Positions 7,519 to 13,444 of a stretch of 13,488 nt of DNA are shown here, in pieces; within the stretch, counting starts at the first letter, position 1, and every line of letters starts with the position of its first letter. Below the pieces are notes generated by a model. The model worked only from the letters and a program-made list of their open reading frames with translations. It was not told the DNA's origin and did not search any database. Origin of the DNA: an uncultured Ruminococcus sp. (GTDB taxonomy: Bacteria > Bacillota > Clostridia > Oscillospirales > Ruminococcaceae); NCBI GenBank assembly GCA_946404705.1, contig CAMJES010000027.1, forward strand, positions 1 through 13,488, in the 5' to 3' direction. A program made the translations under genes and the position numbers.

Positions 7519-7552
7519 AAAAAGCAGCCTGCCAAACGACAGACTGCTTTTT
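7519..7552. terminator. Bidirectional terminator between GH3 and ridA
   Basis: AAAAAGCAG-C-CTG (7519-7531) pairs with CAG-A-CTGCTTTTT (7540-7552) with one mismatch and an eight-base loop. The A and T runs give a usable T tract in both directions, matching the convergent GH3 (stop 7507) and ridA (stop 7566) genes. Confidence 0.85.
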
Positions 7553-7565
7553 GCATTATATAAAA

Positions 7566-7937
7566 TCAAAGCTCTGCAATAACTTCAACTTCTACCTTAA
7601 CGCCCTTAGGAAGCTTTGCAACTTCAACGCAGGAGCGAGCAGGCTTGTTGGTGAAATATTCGCCGTAAACAGCGTTGAATGCAGCAAAATCGTTGATATC
7701 GTCAAGGAAGCAAACGGTCTTGACTGCCTTTTCAAGCGATGTTCCTGCTTCTGCAAGAACAGCCTTAAGGTTTTCGCAGACCTGCTTTGTCTGAGCCTCG
7801 ATACCCTCTGCGTCAACGTTTCCCGTTGCAGGATTGATAGCGATCTGACCCGATGTGAAAACGAGGTTGCCGACCTTGACAGCCTGAGAGTAAGGACCGA
7901 TAGCGTCGGGAGCGTTTTTGGTGTAAACTTTTTCCAT
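7566..7937 (-). CDS. ridA: RidA family reactive intermediate deaminase
   Basis: RidA (YjgF/YER057c/UK114) hydrolyses 2-aminoacrylate and 2-iminobutanoate, the reactive products of threonine/serine dehydratase, to the 2-keto acids plus ammonia. The 123-residue length is typical for this trimeric cytosolic protein. Visible motifs are GPYSQAVKVGNLVFTSGQI (14-32) and ARSCVEVAKLPKGVKVEVEVIA (100-121). They include Arg101 and Glu116, the counterparts of E. coli Arg105 and Glu120, which bind the substrate carboxylate and activate water. ATG 7937 has GGAGG a few bases upstream. It lies 30 bases downstream of the ilvA stop on the same strand with no terminator between, so the T-box should control both. 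This is an exact enzyme/clean-up pairing. Confidence 0.95.
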   Translation of the reverse strand: MEKVYTKNAPDAIGPYSQAVKVGNLVFTSGQIAINPATGNVDAEGIEAQTKQVCENLKAVLAEAGTSLEKAVKTVCFLDDINDFAAFNAVYGEYFTNKPARSCVEVAKLPKGVKVEVEVIAEL

Positions 7938-7967
7938 AGTGATTACCTCCGTTGAAAATTAATTCCA

Positions 7968-9170
7968 TTAATTGTTTGTAAGCTTGAAGCCTGCATTTAC
8001 AAGTGCAGTCTTGATCTCGTTGATATGGTCGAAGTTCCTTGTTTCAAGCAGTATTCTCAGATAGCAGCCGTTGATGTCCGAACCCTCGCTTGCACGTTCG
8101 TGGTGAATGGAGATAACGTTGCCTCCCTTTTCTGCAATGATGTCGGAAACGCCTTTGAGCTGACCCGGTTTGTCGATAAGCTCGATGCAGAACTGAGCCG
8201 TTCTTCCCGATGTGAGAAGTCCGCGCTTGATGACCTTTGAAAGGATAGTAACGTCAATGTTGCCGCCCGAAACAAGGCAGACAACGTTTTTACCCTCAAT
8301 GTCGGGTATCTTGTCAAACATTACAGCCGCAACAGGAACTGCGCCTGCGCCTTCGGAGATAAGCTTCTGCTGCTCAATAAGCGCAAGTATTGCAGCCGCG
8401 ATCTCGTCATCGCTGACCGTAACGACCTTGTCAACATACTCGCTGACATAGCTGAATGTGTTTTCGCCCGGTTCCTTGACCTTAATGCCGTCTGCAATAG
8501 TCGAAACGCTGTCAAGGCATTCGATCTTTCCGTGTTCAAGCGACTGGAACATACTCGGTGCGCCGTTTGCCTGAACGCCGTAAACCTTTATCTCGGGACG
8601 AAGGTTCTTCAGCGTAAATGCAACGCCGGAGATAAGTCCGCCGCCGCCGATAGGAACAACAACAGCGTCGATCTTGTCAAGTTGTTCAAGTATTTCGAGT
8701 GCAATAGTACCCTGACCTGCGATAACATAATCATCGTCAAACGGGTGAATGAAAGTGTAGCCCTTTTCGTCACGAAGGCTGATAGCCTTTGCATAAGCGT
8801 CATCGTAAACGCCTTCAACAAGGCAGACCTCAGCGCCGTATGAACGTGTAGCCTCTATCTTAGAGATAGGCGCGGAGTCGGGCAGACAGATGATAGATTT
8901 TATACCGTTCTTTGCAGCCGCAAGAGCAACGCCCTGAGCGTGGTTTCCTGCGCTGCAGGCGATAACGCCCTTAGCCTTTTCCTCGTCCGAAAGCTGTGAT
9001 ATCTTGTAGTAAGCACCTCTTACCTTGAATGAACCGGTTACCTGCAGGTTTTCGGTTTTAAGATAAACGTTGCAGCTCGGTTTGAGCTTAGGTGCATAGA
9101 TAAGGTCAGTCCTGCGAACGACCTCTTTAAGCTTGTGAGAAGCCTTGTAAACATTATCCAGCGTAAGCAT
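7968..9170 (-). CDS. ilvA: Threonine ammonia-lyase (threonine dehydratase) with ACT domain
   Basis: A PLP enzyme converting L-threonine to 2-oxobutanoate and ammonia, the first step of isoleucine synthesis. The protein has 400 residues. The fold-type II catalytic domain carries the PLP lysine Lys49 in TGSFKVRGAYYK, SAGNHAQGVA (73-82), the phosphate-binding loop PIGGGGLISG (173-182) and SGGN (301-304). One ACT-like domain (about 326-400) gives allosteric control. It has the short IlvA/TdcB length with a single C-terminal ACT, not the two-ACT E. coli IlvA layout. ATG 9170 is chosen because AAGGAGAG (9185-9178) lies seven bases upstream. The frame stays open to 9443, but that extension is the T-box leader and contains its terminator. 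The isoleucine specifier argues for a biosynthetic role. Confidence 0.95.
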   Translation of the reverse strand: MLTLDNVYKASHKLKEVVRRTDLIYAPKLKPSCNVYLKTENLQVTGSFKVRGAYYKISQLSDEEKAKGVIACSAGNHAQGVALAAAKNGIKSIICLPDSAPISKIEATRSYGAEVCLVEGVYDDAYAKAISLRDEKGYTFIHPFDDDYVIAGQGTIALEILEQLDKIDAVVVPIGGGGLISGVAFTLKNLRPEIKVYGVQANGAPSMFQSLEHGKIECLDSVSTIADGIKVKEPGENTFSYVSEYVDKVVTVSDDEIAAAILALIEQQKLISEGAGAVPVAAVMFDKIPDIEGKNVVCLVSGGNIDVTILSKVIKRGLLTSGRTAQFCIELIDKPGQLKGVSDIIAEKGGNVISIHHERASEGSDINGCYLRILLETRNFDHINEIKTALVNAGFKLTNN

Positions 9171-9204
9171 AGCAAATCTCTCCTTAATTATGTAAAGATA
9201 AAAT

Positions 9205-9238
9205 AAAAAAGCTCCCACCTCGTTCAAGAGGTGAAAGC
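9205..9238 (-). terminator. Regulated terminator of the T-box leader
   Basis: GCTTTCACCTC (9238-9228) pairs with GAGGTGGGAGC (9221-9211), including two G-U pairs, around the loop TTGAAC. Six T follow (9210-9205). Its left arm is shared with the antiterminator helix, so only one of the two can form. Confidence 0.92.
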
Positions 9239-9456
9239 ACATAGCTGACACGGTACCACTCTTGTTGCCGCACGATAATTCGATGCAGCCGCTCATATCT
9301 CTGTAACGGGAGAACCCGTCAAAGCCTTGGAAAAATCTTTCAGCTCTGCCGCTCGGGGGTGATTTGAACGCGGTAGATCTCAAACGGCTTTCACCAAAAC
9401 GCCGCCTCTCTGCGTGAGATAGCACCGATCCCGTCCCCGTCAACGCATTTATTATT
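9205..9456 (-). ncRNA. T-box leader (riboswitch), isoleucine specifier, upstream of ilvA-ridA
   Basis: The leader binds uncharged tRNA and allows read-through when that tRNA accumulates. Stem I shows the AG-rich element AGAGAGG (9411-9405) and the distal motif GGTGAAAGCC (9395-9386). Its lower 3' strand reads AAATCACCCCCGAGC, which lines up with B. subtilis glyQS so that its GGC specifier matches ATC at 9363-9361, followed by the conserved purine. ATC is an isoleucine codon. The T-box AAGAGTGGTACCGTG (9263-9249) has TGGT to pair with an ACCA tRNA end. The antiterminator forms from AAGAG+GTG with CAC+CTCTT (9233-9226), leaving TGGTACC as the seven-base bulge. It competes with the terminator at 9205-9238. 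The T-box itself is very secure; the ATC assignment rests on manual alignment. Confidence 0.93.
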
Positions 9457-9462
9457 AGTTTT

Positions 9463-9491
9463 ATTATAATCCTGCTTTATATATTTGTCAA
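9463..9491 (-). promoter_or_regulatory. Consensus SigA promoter of the T-box-ilvA-ridA operon
   Basis: The minus strand has TTGACA (9491-9486), 17 bases, TATAAT (9468-9463). Transcription should start near 9456, just before stem I, so control is by attenuation and not by a weak promoter. Confidence 0.92.
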
Positions 9492-9719
9492 GAACAAATT
9501 ATGAATTTTATTGATCTTTTTTCAAAACCGCCCAAAACATCCGAAGAAGCTCCAATTTGATAACACAATTTTTTTATATTTTTTCTATAAAATATCATAT
9601 AATGAAAACGATTTATTTGGAGTGTTTTACATAATCAACTGATTTTTTGGCGCAAAAACTTTAAATTTGTTGAAAGGTCACATATTTTTGAGTTTGGGGC
9701 AAATAATTTAATTTAACTG
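9492..9719. other. AT-rich intergenic stretch, no supported gene
   Basis: This lies between the divergent ilvA operon and the kinase-like gene and is strongly AT-rich. A lone TATAAT occurs at 9598-9603 without a convincing -35 box, and CTCCAA (9550-9555) and TTGGAG (9617-9622) form a loose inverted pair. I see no open frame, RNA gene or clear operator. Confidence 0.5.
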
Positions 9720-9748
9720 TTGAAAAAAATTTTTGGTTGTGCTATAAT
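9720..9748 (+). promoter_or_regulatory. SigA promoter of the kinase-like gene
   Basis: TTGAAA (9720-9725), 17 bases, TATAAT (9743-9748). The predicted start near 9755 gives a leader of about 50 bases holding a small hairpin, GACCG (9761-9765) with CGGTC (9773-9777). Confidence 0.8.
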
Positions 9749-9805
9749 AAAGAATAATGTGACCGAGGGAAACGGTCTATAAGGATATGGAAAGGATGAA
9801 AAAGT

Positions 9806-10387
9806 TTGAAAGAACTTATTCTTGTAACTTCGCCGCCGGCCTGCGGAAAAACTTTTATTTCAAAAGAACTTGCCAAGAACCTGAAAAATGTTGTTTACCT
9901 TGATAAGGATACTCTGATCGTGCTTTCAAAGCAGATATTCGTTGTTGCAAATGAAGAGTACAACAGAAGCTCTGATTTCTTTGAAAAGTATATCCGTGAC
10001 TATGAGTATTACGCTGTACTTGACCTTGCGTTTGAGGCTCTCGACTATGCAGATATTGTTCTTATCAACGCTCCGTTCACAAGAGAGATAAGAGATCAGA
10101 AATATATCGACGACTTGAAGGCTCGCCTTGCGGAAAAGGGCGCAGTTTTGAAGGTCATCTGGGTAGAAACCGACCCCGAGGTATGCCACCAGCGTATGAT
10201 CGACAGAGGCAGCGACCGTGATACATGGAAGCTTGAACATTGGGACGAATATATCGCAGGCGTAAACTTCGATATTCCCGAAACTATCGGCGCAGCGAAT
10301 GACGGAACGCTTCTCATCTTCAAGAATTCCTCAAAGGAAGAATTCGATGAATCTATGAAGAGAATCACGACTGAGCTTTTAAAGTAA
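9806..10387 (+). CDS. P-loop kinase-like ATP-binding protein (AAA_33/zeta-toxin-like)
   Basis: A 193-residue single-domain P-loop protein. The Walker A is SPPACGKT (9-16), with Ser where the first Gly usually stands. YLDKDTL (31-37) and VLINAPF (85-91) fill the positions of the acceptor-site and Walker B strands. CHQRMIDRGSDRD (127-139) looks like the Arg-rich lid of small nucleoside or phosphate-transfer kinases. Such proteins range from nucleotide or sugar kinases to zeta-type toxins; I cannot name the substrate. The start is TTG at 9806. An in-frame TGA at 9797 rules out anything upstream, and AAAGGA (9791-9796) sits nine bases before it. The ATG at 9796 is in another frame that soon ends. 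It is monocistronic, with its own promoter and terminator. Confidence 0.8.
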   Translation: MKELILVTSPPACGKTFISKELAKNLKNVVYLDKDTLIVLSKQIFVVANEEYNRSSDFFEKYIRDYEYYAVLDLAFEALDYADIVLINAPFTREIRDQKYIDDLKARLAEKGAVLKVIWVETDPEVCHQRMIDRGSDRDTWKLEHWDEYIAGVNFDIPETIGAANDGTLLIFKNSSKEEFDESMKRITTELLK

Positions 10388-10397
10388 ATATTTTTTG

Positions 10398-10426
10398 AGC
10401 CGCTTTTGATGAAAAAGCGGCTTTTT
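10398..10426 (+). terminator. Intrinsic terminator of the kinase-like gene
   Basis: AGCCGCTTTT (10398-10407) pairs perfectly with AAAAGCGGCT (10413-10422) around GATGA, followed by TTTTCTAT. It lies 10 bases after the stop codon. Confidence 0.9.
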
Positions 10427-10445
10427 CTATATCAGATCAAAATAA

Positions 10446-10474
10446 TTGACAAAATTCTGTTAATGTGGTAATAT
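10446..10474 (+). promoter_or_regulatory. Promoter of the small-peptide (toxin) mRNA
   Basis: TTGACA (10446-10451), 17 bases, TAATAT (10469-10474). The -35 is perfect and the -10 matches at 4 of 6. Transcription should start near 10481, about 60 bases before the peptide start codon. Confidence 0.75.
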
Positions 10475-10516
10475 ATCATTTGTGAGCATACCTAAAACGG
10501 TAGGCGGTCAATCTTT

Positions 10517-10532
10517 GCTCCCGAAAGGGGGC
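10517..10532 (+). promoter_or_regulatory. Hairpin burying the ribosome binding site of the small peptide
   Basis: GCTCCC (10517-10522), a GAAA tetraloop, GGGGGC (10527-10532). The Shine-Dalgarno sequence AAAGGGGG lies inside loop and stem, about eight bases before ATG 10540. GAGCA at 10484-10488 can also pair with TGCTC at 10535-10539, directly before the start codon. Both would keep translation low, as in known type I toxin mRNAs. Confidence 0.65.
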
Positions 10533-10539
10533 GTTGCTC

Positions 10540-10623
10540 ATGGGTGTTCTTGAGGTACTTACTTTAGGCTTACTCGTTTGCGCAATCATCGAATTGATGC
10601 AAAACAGCAATAAAAAGAAATAA
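10540..10623 (+). CDS. 27-residue hydrophobic peptide, candidate type I toxin
   Basis: The ATG opens a frame of 27 codons ending TAA. Residues 4-19 (LEVLTLGLLVCAIIEL) are almost wholly hydrophobic and long enough for a short membrane segment; the tail is NSNKKK. Small size, one membrane helix and a lysine-rich end match the general look of Fst, TxpA/BsrG and holin-like type I toxins, which insert in the inner membrane. I cannot assign it to one of these families by sequence. It has its own promoter, a ribosome site buried in a hairpin, and an RNA promoter on the opposite strand firing toward it. Its last codons and stop lie inside the left arm of the shared terminator. It could instead be a harmless small membrane protein. 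Function is inferred from layout only. Confidence 0.65.
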   Translation: MGVLEVLTLGLLVCAIIELMQNSNKKK

Positions 10624-10700
10624 CCGCCCGAAGCTACCAACTTTGCGGTTATTTCTTTAACGCAATAACGGGAGCGACCGTCTATCGGTATGCTCTCTTT
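10612..10700 (-). ncRNA. Predicted antisense RNA, candidate antitoxin
   Basis: A consensus promoter on the minus strand (10707-10735) should start an RNA near 10700. It runs through the three shared boxes and ends at the 14-bp hairpin (10658-10614) followed by a T-rich stretch, so it is about 90 bases long. It has no start codon with a ribosome site. About 50 bases (10612-10658) are fully complementary to the end of the toxin mRNA, including its last codons. Ends are predicted, not measured. Confidence 0.65.
10614..10658. terminator. Shared bidirectional terminator of the toxin mRNA and antisense RNA
   Basis: AAAGAAATAACCGC (10614-10627) is perfectly inverted as GCGGTTATTTCTTT (10645-10658), with a 17-base loop. 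Each right arm is T-rich. The minus strand continues TTATTG, so termination should be better for the antisense RNA than for the toxin mRNA. The toxin stop codon lies in the left arm. Confidence 0.8.
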
Positions 10701-10706
10701 GTTATT

Positions 10707-10735
10707 ATTATATATCCGCTTGGCTGATTTGTCAA
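10707..10735 (-). promoter_or_regulatory. Consensus SigA promoter of the antisense RNA
   Basis: The minus strand has TTGACA (10735-10730), 17 bases, TATAAT (10712-10707). It is stronger by consensus than the toxin promoter and no protein gene follows it, the usual arrangement for an antitoxin RNA made in excess. Confidence 0.85.
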
Positions 10736-10764
10736 GGGGGTTTTTATTGCAAATAATTTATGAA

Positions 10765-10789
10765 TCGGGCGGATATGGAATCCGCCCGA
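10765..10789. repeat. Third copy of the GGCGGAT palindrome, after clpB
   Basis: TCGGGCGGAT (10765-10774) pairs perfectly with ATCCGCCCGA (10780-10789) around a five-base loop. Read on the minus strand it matches the 5280-5302 palindrome at all but two of 23 positions. It lies 48 bases downstream of the clpB stop. It lacks a proper T run, so I class it as a dispersed repeat that may also weaken read-through from clpB. Confidence 0.75.
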
Positions 10790-10836
10790 ACATTTTTGAA
10801 AATTATGGTGAATTTGCAGCTCAAAATAATTACGAA

Positions 10837-13434
10837 TTACGCATTGATTACAAGCTCTCCGTCCACGCAGTCGATCTTGACTGTGCTGTACGGTTCGATC
10901 TCGTCTGCGATTATCTTCTTTGCAAGCATCGTTTCAAGCGTACTCTGGATATATCTCTTGAGCGGTCTTGCGCCGTAGATAGGATCGTATCCGTTATCTG
11001 CGATATAGGTTCTTGCTGCGTCCGTAACATCAAGCGTGATCTGCTTATCCTTCAAGCGGTTCTGCAGGCTGCCGAGCATAAGATTGATGATGGGGAATAT
11101 CTCCTTCTTCGTCAGCGGCTTGTAGAATACGATCTCATCAAGACGGTTGAGGAACTCGGGACGGAAATGTCCTTTGAGCAGCGTATTGACATTTGCTCTT
11201 GCTTCCTCGGAAATCTCGCCGTTCTCCGTAATTCCGTCAAGGATAAAATCGGAGCCGAGGTTCGATGTGAGGATTATGATAGTGTTCTTGAAATCGACCG
11301 TCCTGCCCTGTGAGTCGGTGACACGACCGTCATCGAGTATCTGGAGCAGAATGTTGAAAACATCGGGGTGAGCCTTTTCAACTTCATCGAAAAGCACTAC
11401 CGAATAAGGCTTTCTGCGGACTGCCTCGGTGAGCTGACCGCCCTCCTCATAGCCGACATAGCCCGGAGGTGCGCCGATAAGACGGCTTACGCTGAATTTC
11501 TCCATATATTCGGTCATATCTATGCGGACAAGGTTGTTTTCGTCATCAAAAAGACATTGTGCAAGCGTTTTTGCAAGCTCCGTCTTGCCGACACCCGTAG
11601 GACCCATGAAAAGGAACGAGCCAAGCGGTCTGTTCGGGTCTTGAATGCCTGCTCTTGAACGGAGTATAGCTTCGCTGACCTTCTTAACAGCCTCGTCCTG
11701 ACCGATAACACGGCGGTGGAGAATCTCTTCAAGGTGGAGAAGCTTTTCTCGCTCGCCCTCCATAAGCTTTGATACGGGTATGCCCGTCCAACGTGCGACA
11801 ACTCTCGCGATTTCTTCATCGGTGACTTTATCGTGAAGCAGCGTGTCAGCCTTGTTCTTCTCGGCGGTATCCTCGGCAGCTTCAAGCTGTTTTTTCAGTT
11901 CGGGTATCCTGCCGTAGGTAAGCTCTGCAGCCTTGTTGAGGTCGCCGTTGCGCTGTGCTGCGGCAAGCTCGCCGTTTGCGGCTTCTATCTGCTCACGCAA
12001 GGTCTGGAGATTCTTGATGTTTGCCTTTTCGTTCTCCCAGCGCGCCTTCATCTCGTTGAATTCCGCGCGCATTTCGGAAAGCTCCTTGCGAATGTTTTCA
12101 AGCTCCTCTTGCGAAAGCTTGTCGTCCTCTTTTTTGAGCGCAGTTTCGGCGATTTCCATCTGCATTATCTTTCGCGCAAGGTCGTCCATCTCCGCAGGCA
12201 TCGAATCCATTTCCGTCCTTATCAGAGCGCAGGCCTCATCAACAAGGTCGATAGCCTTGTCGGGGAGAAATCTGTCGGTGATATAACGGTTGGAAAGCGT
12301 TGCGGCGGTGATAAGTGCGCTGTCCTGAATTTTTACGCCGTGGAAAACCTCGTAACGCTCTTTAAGTCCTCTCAGAATAGAGATAGTGTCCTCTACGGTT
12401 GGCTCGTCTGCGATTACGGGTTGGAAACGTCTTTCAAGCGCAGGGTCTTTTTCGATATATTTGCGGTATTCGTCAAGCGTTGTTGCGCCGATACAATGCA
12501 GCTCGCCCCTCGCAAGCATAGGCTTCAAGAGGTTTCCTGCGTCCATTGCGCCGTCAGTCTTGCCTGCGCCAACGATAGTGTGCAGCTCATCAATGAAAAG
12601 AATGATCTTTCCGTCCGATTTCTTGACCTCGTTAAGCACGGCTTTAAGACGTTCCTCAAACTCGCCGCGGAACTTTGCACCCGAAATAAGACTTCCCATA
12701 TCAAGCGAGAATATCGTCCTGTCACGCAGATTTGTCGGAACATCTCCGCGCACGATCCTCTGTGCAAGCCCCTCTGCGATAGCAGTTTTACCTACACCCG
12801 GTTCGCCTATGATAACAGGGTTGTTCTTAGTCTTTCTCGAAAGTATACGGATAACGTTTCGTATCTCGGCATCTCTTCCGATAACAGGGTCAAGCTTGTT
12901 TTTCTTAGCAAGCTCAACAAGATCCTGACCGTATTTTTTCAGTACATCGTAAGTGTCCTCGGGGTTGTCGCTCTGAACACGCTGATTTCCTCTTATCTTT
13001 GAGAGAGTGGAGAGAAAACCGTCTTTTGTTATGCCGAAACTCTTGAAAATTCCGCTGATATTGCTGTTTGCAGTTTCGAAAAGAGCCAGCACGATATGCT
13101 CGACCGAAACATAGTCGTCATGCATATTCTTTGCGATCTTTTCCGACTCGTTAAGGCAGCTGTCAACATCGGTCGAAACATATACCGTGTTCATTTCACG
13201 ACCGCTGCCCGTTACCTTGGGGAATGCGGCGATCTTCTGTAAAAGTGCGTTTTTGATCGCCTCGGTGTCAACACCCATCGAACTCCAGAGCTGAGGGATA
13301 AGACCGTTTTCCTGCTCGGTCAGCGCATAAAGAAGATGTTCCTGCTCAATACGCTGGTTTTGGTATTCGACAGCTGTGCTTTGTGCAGAATTGATTGCGT
13401 CAAGTGATTTTTTGGTGAATTTGTTTGCATCCAT
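10837..13434 (-). CDS. clpB: Chaperone ClpB (HSP100 disaggregase)
   Basis: ClpB is a hexameric ATP-driven disaggregase that pulls proteins out of aggregates with DnaK/DnaJ/GrpE. The 865 residues are full length. The N domain covers about 1-145. NBD1 has Walker A GEPGVGKT (210-217), Walker B ILFIDE (278-283), pore loop AKFRGEFEER (253-262) and arginine fingers Arg335/336. The coiled-coil middle domain (about 405-530), which separates ClpB from ClpA, is complete. NBD2 has Walker A GPTGVGKT (611-618), Walker B VVLFDE (679-684), pore loop GYVGYEEGG (658-666) and sensor 2 GARPLKR (821-827). The NBD1 pore loop has Phe255 where E. coli has Tyr. ATG 13434 begins MDANKFT, typical for the family. Only ten native bases lie upstream, with no visible ribosome site, so promoter and any CIRCE/CtsR operator are off the contig. 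Confidence 0.97.
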   Translation of the reverse strand: MDANKFTKKSLDAINSAQSTAVEYQNQRIEQEHLLYALTEQENGLIPQLWSSMGVDTEAIKNALLQKIAAFPKVTGSGREMNTVYVSTDVDSCLNESEKIAKNMHDDYVSVEHIVLALFETANSNISGIFKSFGITKDGFLSTLSKIRGNQRVQSDNPEDTYDVLKKYGQDLVELAKKNKLDPVIGRDAEIRNVIRILSRKTKNNPVIIGEPGVGKTAIAEGLAQRIVRGDVPTNLRDRTIFSLDMGSLISGAKFRGEFEERLKAVLNEVKKSDGKIILFIDELHTIVGAGKTDGAMDAGNLLKPMLARGELHCIGATTLDEYRKYIEKDPALERRFQPVIADEPTVEDTISILRGLKERYEVFHGVKIQDSALITAATLSNRYITDRFLPDKAIDLVDEACALIRTEMDSMPAEMDDLARKIMQMEIAETALKKEDDKLSQEELENIRKELSEMRAEFNEMKARWENEKANIKNLQTLREQIEAANGELAAAQRNGDLNKAAELTYGRIPELKKQLEAAEDTAEKNKADTLLHDKVTDEEIARVVARWTGIPVSKLMEGEREKLLHLEEILHRRVIGQDEAVKKVSEAILRSRAGIQDPNRPLGSFLFMGPTGVGKTELAKTLAQCLFDDENNLVRIDMTEYMEKFSVSRLIGAPPGYVGYEEGGQLTEAVRRKPYSVVLFDEVEKAHPDVFNILLQILDDGRVTDSQGRTVDFKNTIIILTSNLGSDFILDGITENGEISEEARANVNTLLKGHFRPEFLNRLDEIVFYKPLTKKEIFPIINLMLGSLQNRLKDKQITLDVTDAARTYIADNGYDPIYGARPLKRYIQSTLETMLAKKIIADEIEPYSTVKIDCVDGELVINA

Positions 13435-13444
13435 AAAAATCTAC

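Larger units (their letters stand above)
10484..10695. repeat. Interrupted inverted repeat framing the toxin-antitoxin-like module
   Basis: Three boxes are inverted across the module: GAGCATACC (10484-10492) with GGTATGCTC (10687-10695), CGGTC (10505-10509) with GACCG (10676-10680), and GCTCCCG (10517-10523) with CGGGAGC (10669-10675). The box order is symmetric, so the toxin mRNA and the opposite-strand RNA carry the same three boxes near their 5' ends. On the toxin side a seven-base insert (AATCTTT) separates the second and third boxes. Confidence 0.75.

Noticed and set aside
9171..9443. A 91-codon N-terminal extension of ilvA, open in frame up to 9443
   Set aside because: It covers the T-box leader, including terminator and T run. 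The good ribosome site is directly before ATG 9170, and the family protein begins there.
9580..9610. TATAAT at 9598-9603 as a second promoter for the kinase-like gene
   Set aside because: There is no acceptable -35 box 16-18 bases upstream, and the region is so AT-rich that chance matches are expected.
9796..9950. ATG at 9796 as the start of the kinase-like gene
   Set aside because: It is in a different frame from the Walker A motif and soon reaches a stop; the in-frame start is TTG 9806.
10484..10695. Direct repeats (DRa/DRb) as in Fst/par
   Set aside because: The shared boxes are inverted on the DNA, so the two RNAs carry identical and not complementary boxes; only the terminator region is truly complementary.
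10484..10695. Insertion sequence or MITE ends
   Set aside because: The inverted arms are interrupted, no flanking target duplication is visible, and the boxes are better explained as parts of the two RNAs. Mobility cannot be fully excluded.
11833..13002. Long open frame (389 codons) opposite clpB
   Set aside because: It lies wholly inside conserved clpB, has no family signature and has no promoter of its own.
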